Source: Corynebacterium gallinarum
GTDB lineage: Bacteria > Actinomycetota > Actinomycetes > Mycobacteriales > Mycobacteriaceae
Direction of reading: 5' to 3'
NCBI RefSeq assembly: GCF_014837045.1
Contig: NZ_JACSPR010000004.1
Coordinates: 217,258 to 281,257, forward strand
Length of the DNA stretch: 64,000 nt
Shown here: positions 1-7,670 of the stretch, in pieces
Numbering within the stretch: position 1 is the first letter of the stretch
Layout of the letters: each line of letters starts with the position of its first letter
Notes under the pieces: generated by a model
What the model saw: the letters and a program-made list of their open reading frames with translations, nothing else
Told to the model about the DNA's origin: nothing
The model's database searches: none
Translations under genes and position numbers: made by a program

Positions 1-9
1 ATTTCAGCC

Positions 10-134
10 CAGCTGTTGGTCTGTGAGCGCAAGGTTGCACTCATGCCAACAACCAGGCCCCAAAAAGGTCATCCCGGTCGGGATGCCAGCCCAGCTGTTG
101 GCCTGTGAGCACGAGGCTGCACTCAGGCCAACAA
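10..134. repeat. Paired palindromic intergenic repeat, pair 1
   Basis: Two 43-base copies lie at 10-52 and 92-134, exactly 82 bases start to start. Each begins CAGCTGTTGG.CTGTGAGC and ends with CCAACAA, so the outer arms (TGTTGG / CCAACA) can pair. The 39-base spacer is not conserved except for a run of A after a C-rich stretch. The pair lies just past the 3' end of the AbiEi-like gene. The same arrangement recurs at 12305-12430 and 31340-31464. Confidence 0.85.
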
Positions 135-159
135 ATGCAGGCTGCGGGAGCGCACCCAC

Positions 160-1119
160 TTAGATCGGGTAGATCAATCCCTGGGGTCGCTTGTCCTGTG
201 GGCTTCCCCAGCCGAGGCCCTTTGAAGCCCATAATCGCTGGTCCAGGGGGCGTCCCTTACCGAGTTCGAGTTCGCGGCGGAGATCATGGATCCACTGGCC
301 ACTGGTGAAGGTCTCGGCTGTCACCCGGATCATGCGGGTGCCCAGATTCAGCAGGTCTTTTTCGCGGCGGCGCTCCTCCATCAGTGCCTGCTCGGTCGTC
401 TGGTCGGGAGAGTTCCGGTATTTACTGCGGCCGTCGTATTCCACCAATACCGATGAGTCCGCGAACAACGCATCCGCGCGTCCAAGAAATTGACCTGATT
501 CATCGATGATCGATGCTTGGAGGTGTGGCGCGGGAAAGCCGTTCTCCCATATCGCCACCCGCAGGGCGGATTCACGGGGACTTTCCGAGGCGCCGTGGGC
601 CAGCATGAGCAACGTGCTGAGGTTGCCGGCTCCCTTGTGGCGTGCGAGATGAGCAGCATGATCGCCCAGTTGCGAAACGCTGAACATATTATGGTGCAGG
701 CAGTGGTCAGCGGCGGTCACCGCATCTGCAATGGGGTACCATCTAGCCAGGTCAAGGACGGTCTGAAGGGGTGTCGTCACGAAGACACCCCGGTGGATCT
801 GAGGTGGCTGACCCGGGATGGGCGCCAAACCCCGCATTCTGACAAGGTCTGTACCCAGTCCGCCTGCCCCGTTCAATCGTGCCAGCTCCACCCGCCCAGG
901 GAGGTCGCCGAATGGAATTTCCCACACCGCGGCTGCGGCCTTGCCCACCAGTGTGTACCGGGGATAGGCATATCCCACTGCGGCGCACCGGAGCTGGAAG
1001 CGATCCCAGGGGTCGCGTGAATCGAAGGCGGCGCGGGAGATAAAGATCCCCGGTGCCAGCTTGGATACCTGGCCGTCCTGGTGATGTCGGTAGATGTTCC
1101 GTCGTTTCGTTGTCGTCAT
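160..1119 (-). CDS. AbiEi-like / DUF559 family protein
   Basis: About 319 residues. The first 150 residues resemble the AbiEi-type antitoxin/regulator fold common in actinobacteria: a region that would pair with a winged helix, then FVTTPLQTVLDLAR. The C-terminal third has the DUF559, Vsr-like nuclease-fold pattern: VLVEYDGRSKY, then an EERRREKDLLNLG helix and RMIRVTAETF. The Asp and Lys of EYDGRSKY match the usual metal-site positions. No AbiEii-like toxin gene is adjacent, so a working toxin-antitoxin pair is not shown. I chose the ATG at 1119; an in-frame ATG at 1146 adds nine residues and neither has a strong Shine-Dalgarno. Function is unknown beyond family. Confidence 0.7.
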   Translation of the reverse strand: MTTTKRRNIYRHHQDGQVSKLAPGIFISRAAFDSRDPWDRFQLRCAAVGYAYPRYTLVGKAAAAVWEIPFGDLPGRVELARLNGAGGLGTDLVRMRGLAPIPGQPPQIHRGVFVTTPLQTVLDLARWYPIADAVTAADHCLHHNMFSVSQLGDHAAHLARHKGAGNLSTLLMLAHGASESPRESALRVAIWENGFPAPHLQASIIDESGQFLGRADALFADSSVLVEYDGRSKYRNSPDQTTEQALMEERRREKDLLNLGTRMIRVTAETFTSGQWIHDLRRELELGKGRPLDQRLWASKGLGWGSPQDKRPQGLIYPI

Positions 1120-1186
1120 GTCTGATGTTCTGATGAGTGCCCCCATGCCTCTGAATCAACCAGTCCTGCGGAAAGGGCGCAAAAAG

Positions 1187-1238
1187 TTATCCACAGATGA
1201 GGTGGAAAACGCAGAAAAGCAGCGCAGCCTGTGAATAA
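1187..1238. promoter_or_regulatory. Two DnaA-box-like 9-mers, convergent
   Basis: TTATCCACA at 1187-1195 on the plus strand is a perfect consensus DnaA box. TGTGAATAA at 1230-1238 is TTATTCACA on the minus strand and fits TTWTNCACA. They sit between the divergent AbiEi-like and SRPBCC genes. Two boxes alone do not make an origin; a titration or regulatory role, or chance, are all possible. Confidence 0.4.
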
Positions 1239-1290
1239 CTCAACAGCAGATCCATGCCCCACCTGGGGTGAAGTGCGTATCCTGAGATTC

Positions 1291-1749
1291 ATGCTGACTT
1301 CGGATTCGGCCCATATCTCAGTCCTCGTGAATGCCAGACCACATGATGTGTATGAGATCGCCCGTGATGTGAAGCGTCTGCCCCAGTGGGCCGCCGGCCT
1401 GGCCACCGGCACAGTCGACGTCATCAATGATGATCTGGTTGTTCTGAATGCCCCGATGGGCCCGGCGCGCACAGAGTTCGTACCCTGGAATGAGCTGGGG
1501 ATCTTGGATCACACTGTCACGCTCTCCGACGGCATCCGTTCCTATAACCCTCTGCGCGTCACCCCACACCCTTATGGGTCGGAGGTGACATTCACCGTCC
1601 TGCGGCTTGACTCCACCGATGCCGAGTTTGAGAGGGACTGCCAGTTGGTCCGGGAGGATCTCCGCCGGTTGGCTCTATTGGTGGAGGCTATCGCAGGCCA
1701 AAGCCAGCTTTTTCTAGCACGCGACGAACGAGCCGACGATTGGTTTTAA
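1291..1749 (+). CDS. SRPBCC (START-like) family protein
   Basis: About 152 residues. The opening HISVLVNARPHDVYEIARD followed by LPQWAAGL is typical of SRPBCC helix-grip proteins, where the N-terminal strand leads to a helix and the W marks the ligand pocket. The ligand is unknown. The start is the ATG at 1291 because TATCCT at 1278-1283 is followed by exactly seven bases and then this ATG, as expected for a leaderless transcript. A GTG at 1231 would add 20 residues. The last 62 bases overlap the 3' end of the convergent nitroreductase gene. Confidence 0.75.
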   Translation: MLTSDSAHISVLVNARPHDVYEIARDVKRLPQWAAGLATGTVDVINDDLVVLNAPMGPARTEFVPWNELGILDHTVTLSDGIRSYNPLRVTPHPYGSEVTFTVLRLDSTDAEFERDCQLVREDLRRLALLVEAIAGQSQLFLARDERADDWF

Positions 1750-2515
1750 TGATGCTCTCCGCGCCGAGGCGGGAGACAAACTGGTGTGACCACAGCTGGT
1801 GTTGGCCATACCGAGAATAGTAGGTGTCCAGGGCGGTGTCATAGGCGTCGATAAGCTCGGGACGCGGCGCCCCGTAAGCGTCCCAGTGCAGGACCGCGTC
1901 CTGCGGCAGACGGGGTTTGATGCCGGCGCGCTCGGTGGGGTCGGGGTGGCCGATGGCCAGGCCGACCACCGGAACGACGTGCGTGGGCAGGTGGAGGAGT
2001 TCCTGGACGCGCTCCATGTCATTGCGCATTGATCCCAGATAGACCGTGCCCAGGCCCATCGACTCCGCCGCGATCGCCGCGTTCTGCGACATGATGCCGG
2101 CATCCAGGAAGCCCAGGCCAGCCTCGTCGAAATACTCCAGGGCACCGAGTTCCTTGCCCTCGCGCTCCGCGAGAAGTCGCGCGATGGAATGGTCGATGCA
2201 CCAGATCAGCACCACCGGTGCGGTCTCGATATGGTTGAACATCTGACGACCGACCACCTGCAGTTCCTTCTTGATCTCCGCATCCTGCACCGCCACCACG
2301 GAAACGGTCTGCTTGTTGGAGGAACTCGGCGCGGACTGCGCGGCCGCCACGATGCTCCGGACCTGCTCCTCACTGACGGGTTCATCAAGCCATCTACGCA
2401 CGGAACGGTGGCTGAGGATCACGTTGAGGGTGTCATTCCACTCCCCTGGTTCCCAGTCGAGCTCGGTTCCATACCTCGCATTGAGGAGTTCCCGGGCGTT
2501 GTCATTGATGGTCAT
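1688..2515 (-). CDS. Nitroreductase family protein (NfsA/FRP-like)
   Basis: 275 residues. Flavin-dependent NAD(P)H oxidoreductase of the nitroreductase fold. The FMN-phosphate motif HRSVRRWLDEPVS sits at about residues 35-48, APSSSNKQT at about 62-70, and the central GLGFLDAGIMSQNAAIAAES and GLGTVYLGSMRN segments are typical of the NfsA/FRP group. Natural substrates are normally quinones, nitro compounds or flavins; this sequence does not decide which. The ATG at 2515 is preceded by GGAAGGACC on the coding strand, a plausible ribosome site. The C-terminal ~20 residues are encoded antisense to the SRPBCC gene. Confidence 0.88.
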   Translation of the reverse strand: MTINDNARELLNARYGTELDWEPGEWNDTLNVILSHRSVRRWLDEPVSEEQVRSIVAAAQSAPSSSNKQTVSVVAVQDAEIKKELQVVGRQMFNHIETAPVVLIWCIDHSIARLLAEREGKELGALEYFDEAGLGFLDAGIMSQNAAIAAESMGLGTVYLGSMRNDMERVQELLHLPTHVVPVVGLAIGHPDPTERAGIKPRLPQDAVLHWDAYGAPRPELIDAYDTALDTYYSRYGQHQLWSHQFVSRLGAESIIKTNRRLVRRVLEKAGFGLR

Positions 2516-2583
2516 GGCGGTTGGTCCTTCCGATTGTTGGTCTGCCTATCCAGGCTACCGATGGGGGTTGCCCGCCCCCGGCC

Positions 2584-3303
2584 TCAACGAGTCACCTCCA
2601 CCATGAACCGCGCGATCTCCTCCGGATCCTCCAGGAAATCCCGCAACGCGCGGAACGCCGTGGTCTCCTCCACGTCGAGCCCACGGTGAAAGCCGCCGTC
2701 GGCGGTGAACTCCCAGATCTCCGCGCCGGGGATCGCCGCCAGGATCGGCGAGTGCGTTACGACGACAATCTGTGCCCCGGCCTGTGCACACAGGTGCAGT
2801 TCGGCGAGCAGGGTGAGTTGGTGGATCGTCGACAAGCCGCTTTCGGGCTCGTCGAGCAGGTAGAGCCCGTTGCCGGCGAACGCCTCGCGGACGATGTGCA
2901 TGACGGATTCCCCGTGGGACATCCGGTGCAGGTTGCTCACCCCCGGTGCGTTGTTGCCGTACTCGCTGGCCACGTTGAAGTGGGATTCGGCGCGCAGGAA
3001 ATACCCTTCCATGGCGCGTGGTCCCCTGGTCACCCCGGCCACCGCGCGTAGGGGATTCTTACGTCCCGCCGGAGATGCCCCGAAGGGACCGCCCTGGTCA
3101 TTGAAGCCACAACTGACGGCAATACCTTCCAGGAGTGTGGATTTACCCACCCCGTTCTCCCCGGTGATGATGGTGATCGGCGCACAGAAATCCAGCGCAC
3201 CGACAGCACGTAATGCCCGGAACGCCGGTACCGCATACACCCACCCGTCCGCATCACCGAGGGGCTGGTCAAAGGCATAATAGCTGCGGAGGAAGGCAGT
3301 CAT
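2584..3303 (-). CDS. AAA ATPase, ABC-like (paralogue B)
   Basis: 239 residues. A compact ABC/SMC-like ATPase without membrane segments. Visible are Walker A GENGVGKST (about residue 48), the signature-like MSHGES (about 128), Walker B LYLLDEPES (about 147) and the switch histidine in VVVTHSPILAAIPGAEIWE. It resembles the AAA_21/AAA_23 proteins whose role is mostly unknown. Its ATG overlaps the stop of the upstream paralogue in an ATGA, so the two are translationally coupled and were probably produced by tandem duplication. No nuclease or transport domain is attached. Confidence 0.85.
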   Translation of the reverse strand: MTAFLRSYYAFDQPLGDADGWVYAVPAFRALRAVGALDFCAPITIITGENGVGKSTLLEGIAVSCGFNDQGGPFGASPAGRKNPLRAVAGVTRGPRAMEGYFLRAESHFNVASEYGNNAPGVSNLHRMSHGESVMHIVREAFAGNGLYLLDEPESGLSTIHQLTLLAELHLCAQAGAQIVVVTHSPILAAIPGAEIWEFTADGGFHRGLDVEETTAFRALRDFLEDPEEIARFMVEVTR

Positions 3304-4028
3304 GCCCCCTCCCCGACCATGAACCGGGCGGTGCCGCGGGGATCGGCGACGAACTCGCGCGCAGCCCGGACGGATTCGGCGGCATCGAAGGCCACGGTCT
3401 CCACGCCACCTGCGGTGACCTCCCAGATCTGGGCCTCCGGGATGGCCAGCAGCACCGGCGAGTGGGTGGCCATGATGATCTGCGAGCCGCGTCTGGCCAG
3501 GTGGTACAACCTGCCCAGCAGTTCCAGTTGGCGCAGCACCGACAGCCCTGCCTCCGGCTCATCGAGAAGGAACAGACCGTGGTCGTGGAATCGCCGTTCG
3601 ATCAGCGCCATGAGTCCCTGCCCGTGGCTCATCTCCAACAGATCATCCATCCGGGGGCCGCCCCGGGGCGCGGGATCCAGGTCCTCGTAGTACCGGGCGA
3701 CATTGAGATAGGACTCCCCGCGCAGGAAGAACACATCGCGCGGGTTCTCCCGGCGGGACAGGGTGAGCAGCGAACCCAGCGGTGAGACGGATTCCCCCAC
3801 GGTCTGGAACCGGGCATGCCTCGACCCGCCCTCGGGGTTGGCGCGCATCCCCACCGCCAGGGCCTCGATGAGTGTGGACTTCCCCACCCCGTTCTCCCCG
3901 GTGATCACGGTAACCGGGGTCTGGAAACGCAGTGGTGAGGACCTCAGGGCCTGCACCACACCGAGGTCCCGGAGATACGGGTCCAGGGTGTCCGGGTCAT
4001 CATCAAGACGTGCTGCGGTGAGGAACAT
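3300..4028 (-). CDS. AAA ATPase, ABC-like (paralogue A)
   Basis: 242 residues, first gene of the two-gene unit. Same order of motifs as its neighbour: Walker A GENGVGKST, signature-like MSHGQGLM, Walker B LFLLDEPEAGLS and MATHSPVLLAIPEAQIWE. The two share the whole domain plan but differ around the insertion before the signature (here PAPRGGPRMDDLLE). GGAGGA lies nine bases before the ATG on the coding strand. The pair may form a heterodimer; that is inference. The upstream MFS gene is divergent. Confidence 0.85.
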   Translation of the reverse strand: MFLTAARLDDDPDTLDPYLRDLGVVQALRSSPLRFQTPVTVITGENGVGKSTLIEALAVGMRANPEGGSRHARFQTVGESVSPLGSLLTLSRRENPRDVFFLRGESYLNVARYYEDLDPAPRGGPRMDDLLEMSHGQGLMALIERRFHDHGLFLLDEPEAGLSVLRQLELLGRLYHLARRGSQIIMATHSPVLLAIPEAQIWEVTAGGVETVAFDAAESVRAAREFVADPRGTARFMVGEGA

Positions 4029-4087
4029 AACCCCGATCCTCCCCCGTGGGGGTATTCGTGTCCACCCGCTGGTTTATGGTTACGTCC

Positions 4088-5299
4088 ATGACCGCAGGGA
4101 CCACAGAAACCACCCAGGCTGCCGCGCACCCGGCACGTAAGAAGGTGCTCGCCGGGTTGATGTTCGCCCAGATCATGATCGGCCTGTCCAACGGCATCAC
4201 CCTGTCCATGGGCAGTCTGCTCGCCGCCTCCATGGCGGGCGTGGCCTGGGGTGGGTCGGCGGCGACCCTGACCACGATCGGTGCCGCCATCTGGGCGGTG
4301 CCACTCGCGAGAATGGTGAGCAGGTATGACAGGCGGACGTCGTTAAGCACCGGCATGCTGCTGGGGGCGGTGGGCGCCGTGCTCGCGGTGATCGGCGCCC
4401 AGTTCGGGCTCTTCCCCGTCGTGCTGATCGCGTTCGCGTTTCTGGGCGCGATGAGCGCGGTGAATCTGCAGGCGCGGTTTGTGGCCACCGATGTCTCTGC
4501 AGAATCGACACGTGGGCGTGATCTGTCGCTGGTGGTGTGGTCCACCACGATCGGTGCGATTGTCGGCCCGAACCTGTTCACCCCCAGCGCCCGGTTCAGC
4601 GAGATGGTCGGGCTGGAGGTACACGCCGGCGCATATGTGCTCAGTCTCATCGGTCAGCTCATCGCCATCGCCGTCTGGATGTTCACCCTGCCCAAGGGCC
4701 TGAAACCAGGTGTGATCAGCGCACCGGATGACAGCCCGGCCACCCTCACCCCGATGGCCCGGCGCGCGATCGCATCGGTGGCCGTCGCGCATTTCTCCAT
4801 GGTGGGCATCATGTCCATGACCGCCGTGCACATGCAGGGCCACGGCGCGGGTCTGACCATCATCGGTTTCACCATCAGCCTCCACGTCGCGGGCATGTAC
4901 GCCCTGTCCCCGCTGTTCGGCATCCTCACCGACCGCGTCGGGCGTGGTGTCACCATCGGGCTGGGTTTCGGCATGCTCGCCGCCTCCGCGCTGCTGCTGG
5001 TGATCTGGCCGGAACCGCAGTGGTCAGTGATCGCCTCCCTGGTGTTGCTCGGCCTGGGCTGGAACTCGGCGCTAGTGGGTTCCTCCGCGATGCTTAACGA
5101 CGCAACCCCAGCCCACCACCGTGCCCGCGCCCAGGGACGTTCCGACCTGACCATGAACCTCGCCGGTGCCACAGGTGGCCTGCTGGGAGGTATCATCGTC
5201 GGCGCCGCGGGCATGCCCTACCTGGCCGGGCTGGTGCTATTGGTGGTGCTGGTGCAATCATTTCTGGTACGTCCCAGAAGAACCGCCGAGAAGCGCTGA
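4088..5299 (+). CDS. Major facilitator superfamily transporter
   Basis: About 403 residues, 12 predicted hydrophobic segments. Between segments 2 and 3 there is RYDRRTSLSTG, the degenerate loop motif of MFS drug exporters, and a second half repeat DRVGRGVTIGLG after segment 8. Substrate unknown; the closest flavour is the drug/multidrug H+ antiporter group. The ATG at 4088 is preferred: TATGGT at 4075-4080 followed by seven bases gives a leaderless start. In-frame GTG 4046 and ATG 4076 are alternatives. Its stop is six bases from the end of the convergent YczE-like gene. Confidence 0.85.
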   Translation: MTAGTTETTQAAAHPARKKVLAGLMFAQIMIGLSNGITLSMGSLLAASMAGVAWGGSAATLTTIGAAIWAVPLARMVSRYDRRTSLSTGMLLGAVGAVLAVIGAQFGLFPVVLIAFAFLGAMSAVNLQARFVATDVSAESTRGRDLSLVVWSTTIGAIVGPNLFTPSARFSEMVGLEVHAGAYVLSLIGQLIAIAVWMFTLPKGLKPGVISAPDDSPATLTPMARRAIASVAVAHFSMVGIMSMTAVHMQGHGAGLTIIGFTISLHVAGMYALSPLFGILTDRVGRGVTIGLGFGMLAASALLLVIWPEPQWSVIASLVLLGLGWNSALVGSSAMLNDATPAHHRARAQGRSDLTMNLAGATGGLLGGIIVGAAGMPYLAGLVLLVVLVQSFLVRPRRTAEKR

Positions 5300-5305
5300 T
5301 CCGCG

Positions 5306-5983
5306 CTAATCATAGTGTCGATCCACCCGGAACTGCTGTTCAATGTTGGCGATGATCTTCATGGTGAATCCCACACCGAAGGCAGCGAATATCGTACCTT
5401 CGCGGACCCCCTCCAATCCCCCGAGCAGGATCAGGGACAATATCGTCGAGATGATCACCAGACTCCAGTCGAAGATCATCTTCAGGGTGCTCACCCTCAC
5501 GGGGGTCACCATCGCGAGCAGTGCCACCACACCATCGGCGGGGATGTAAGTGAATCTCGGTTTCATCTCGATGTGCACGCCGAGGGCGATGATGATCACG
5601 CTGATCACCACATACACCCACTGCATCAGGTAGTTCCCGGGAGCAACCCAGGGGGTCAGCGACATGGAGAAATCAATAAAGAAGCCGAAGAGGACTGCCG
5701 CCGGGATCTGCATCAGCTGAAAAAGTGGAAAGCGTTTCCGTGCAATGAGACTGATGAGCAGAGACAACGCCATCATCACCATATTGAAGATGATCGACAG
5801 GGTGCCCACCGACCACGGCAGGGCGAAGGATAGCACCGTTGGCAGGGAGATCACCGGCCCCGTGCCCAGATTCGCCCGGATGGAGATGGCGATACCGAAC
5901 GCCATGATGAACATGCCGAGGGTGAAGATACCTGCCCGCCTGAGCGCGTCAACAACATTCCTGGAACTCATATGCGCGGGCAA
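5306..5983 (-). CDS. YczE/YyaS/YitT-type membrane protein (DUF6198-like)
   Basis: 225 residues, five to six hydrophobic segments. The run GIAISIRANLGTGPVISLP after the first segment is the family hallmark of YczE-like proteins; no biochemical function is established for most of them. On the coding strand TATAGT and then AAGGATCGG precede the TTG at 5983, while an ATG four codons later (5971) is the more conventional codon; the spacing favours the TTG. It is monocistronic and converges on the MFS gene. Confidence 0.8.
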   Translation of the reverse strand: MPAHMSSRNVVDALRRAGIFTLGMFIMAFGIAISIRANLGTGPVISLPTVLSFALPWSVGTLSIIFNMVMMALSLLISLIARKRFPLFQLMQIPAAVLFGFFIDFSMSLTPWVAPGNYLMQWVYVVISVIIIALGVHIEMKPRFTYIPADGVVALLAMVTPVRVSTLKMIFDWSLVIISTILSLILLGGLEGVREGTIFAAFGVGFTMKIIANIEQQFRVDRHYD

Positions 5984-6095
5984 CCGATCCTTATCAAAAT
6001 TAACTATATGTATCTTTGATGATCATAGTCCTGACATAAGAATTGGCATGTGAGGCCAGGAACAGACTGTATCGCGCGAGGAGATCCCCTGCGGC

Positions 6096-6121
6096 CTGTG
6101 TGTGGTGCCCATGACACACAG
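6096..6121. promoter_or_regulatory. Inverted repeat upstream of the nuclease gene
   Basis: CTGTGTG (6096-6102) and CACACAG (6115-6121) are perfect arms around 12 bases, about 80 bases before the nuclease ATG. It differs from the GlxR consensus TGTGA-N6-TCACA in spacing and half-site, so it is only a candidate operator of unknown owner. Confidence 0.35.
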
Positions 6122-6201
6122 TTAGATAACGAAATCGTGAACAACACCTGTAGCGTTAGGAAACAACAGTTGTTTCACTGCTTTGAAGAAGAGGTGCCCC
6201 C

Positions 6202-7287
6202 ATGCGGACTACCCGCCTGGCTATTGCCGGATCTGCCCTGACCCTTCTGCTCGCCCTCACCGGCTGCCAGGCCCCGGAGTCGGAGCAGACCACCAGCACC
6301 CCGGTGAGCACCTCGACGACGACGTCGGTCACCGCATCGGCGCAGGCCGAGAGCTCCCCATCATCAACCACCGCCACCACCACGGTTGCTGCAGACCCCG
6401 ACAGCAACCTGGCCGTCGATGTTCTCAACATCCTGGAGGTCAAGGGCCGTGCCCCGAAGACCGGATACAGCCGCGACGAGTTCGGACCCGCCTGGGCCGA
6501 TGTGGACCACAATGGTTGCGACACCCGCAATGACATCCTCGACCGTGACCTGGAGCAGGTGATCTACCGGGATAACACCCAGGACTGCGTGGTGCTCACC
6601 GGCGTGCTCAATGATCCGTACACCGCAACGCAGATCAACTTCCAGCGGGGACAGGACACCTCCACCGCAGTGCAGATCGATCACGTCGTCGCCCTGTCGG
6701 ATGCCTGGCAGAAGGGCGCCCAGCAGCTCACCGCCGACCAGCGCAGGACATTTTCCAATGATCCGTTGAACCTGCTCGCGGTGGACGGGCCGGCCAACCA
6801 GCAGAAGAGCGACAGCGACGCAGCCTCCTGGTTGCCCGCCAACAGGTCATTCCGCTGCGATTACGTCTCCCGCCAGATCGCCGTGAAACACCGCTATGAC
6901 CTGTGGGTGACCGCCGCGGAAAAGGACGCCATGATACGCGTTCTCGACGCCTGCCCCGGCCAGGAAGTGCCCACCGACGACACGGTCTACACCATCAATG
7001 TCACCAGCACGACCACGGTGGAACAGCCCGCGGTGGCCCCGGCAGCGGTAGCTCCGGCCCCGGAGGCTCCTGCGCCCGTCCCGGAAGCTCCCGCCCCTGC
7101 TCCGGTGCAGCCTGCTGTTGTTCCGCCGGCACCGGTGGCGCCGGTTGAAGCTGCGGGCACCGACCCGCAGTTCCCCAACTGCAAGCAGGCCATCGCCGCT
7201 GGATACGGCAACTACATCCAGGGTGTTAATCCCGAATACAACTGGTACCGCGACGGTGACGGCGACGGCATCAACTGCGAACACTGA
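6202..7287 (+). CDS. Secreted HNH (DUF1524) nuclease lipoprotein with Excalibur domain
   Basis: 361 residues. The signal peptide ends in the lipobox ALTGC, followed by a Ser/Thr-rich linker, so the protein should be lipid-anchored outside the membrane. Residues ~75-255 form a DUF1524/HNH nuclease: the QIDHVVALSDAW motif (about 155-166) carries the catalytic His, and NDPLNLLAVDGPANQQKSD supplies the Asn and Lys of the beta-beta-alpha metal site. A Pro/Ala repeat linker (about 270-315) leads to a C-terminal Excalibur module ending DGDGDGINCEH, a Ca-binding-like motif with conserved Cys pair. Likely a cell-surface DNase or RNase for nutrient use. GAAGAAGAGG precedes the ATG. Confidence 0.88.
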   Translation: MRTTRLAIAGSALTLLLALTGCQAPESEQTTSTPVSTSTTTSVTASAQAESSPSSTTATTTVAADPDSNLAVDVLNILEVKGRAPKTGYSRDEFGPAWADVDHNGCDTRNDILDRDLEQVIYRDNTQDCVVLTGVLNDPYTATQINFQRGQDTSTAVQIDHVVALSDAWQKGAQQLTADQRRTFSNDPLNLLAVDGPANQQKSDSDAASWLPANRSFRCDYVSRQIAVKHRYDLWVTAAEKDAMIRVLDACPGQEVPTDDTVYTINVTSTTTVEQPAVAPAAVAPAPEAPAPVPEAPAPAPVQPAVVPPAPVAPVEAAGTDPQFPNCKQAIAAGYGNYIQGVNPEYNWYRDGDGDGINCEH

Positions 7288-7291
7288 CACT

Positions 7292-7318
7292 GAGCCACCT
7301 CATTGAGGTGGCTCTTCG
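7292..7318 (+). terminator. Terminator after the nuclease gene
   Basis: GAGCCACCTC (7292-7301) and GAGGTGGCTC (7305-7314) form a ten-pair stem with a three-base loop just after the stop, followed by a short T-rich tail. Confidence 0.75.
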
Positions 7319-7670
7319 TGGTTCTACACGGCTTTTCCTGCAAGCTCAGCTGGCCTGATTCCGGGGTTGGGCATCCGCACAGACCTGCGGCCAACGATGG
7401 CGTTTCGTCGATAAGCAGGAAACCCGGAACACCCCGAACCCCGCGCCGGGCCTGAATTTTTGTGATTCAAAACTTCCATGCCCTCCATATAGACATGTAA
7501 GTTCATTTCTAATAGACAATCCTGTCTGCAATTTTCATAGTTGATGTCCCACCCATTCCGACTGGCACCAGCCCCGCTGCGGGCATCCCCAGCCCGTCGA
7601 ATGGCCCGCTGATGTGGAATTTCCATTCCCGGGCATTACCCTGAACACGAGACGATAGCTTGGCCTAGAT
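7315..7670. other. Gene-free stretch with McbR-like box
   Basis: No ORF here has a ribosome site or recognisable protein; the 100-codon minus-strand ORF looks spurious. The middle is AT-rich. TAGACAATCCTGTCTG at 7513-7528 matches the C. glutamicum McbR operator TAGAC-N6-GTCTA with one mismatch. It lies about 143 bases before the cytochrome gene start and is a candidate site only. Confidence 0.4.

Noticed and set aside
1187..1238. Origin of replication
   Set aside because: Only two DnaA boxes, no AT-rich unwinding region and none of the usual origin-neighbour genes.
6096..6121. GlxR (cAMP receptor) site
   Set aside because: Half-sites and spacing do not fit TGTGA-N6-TCACA; kept only as an unassigned inverted repeat.
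7324..7626. 100-codon minus-strand ORF in the cytochrome upstream region
   Set aside because: No ribosome site, no recognisable protein, and it crosses the likely promoter region.
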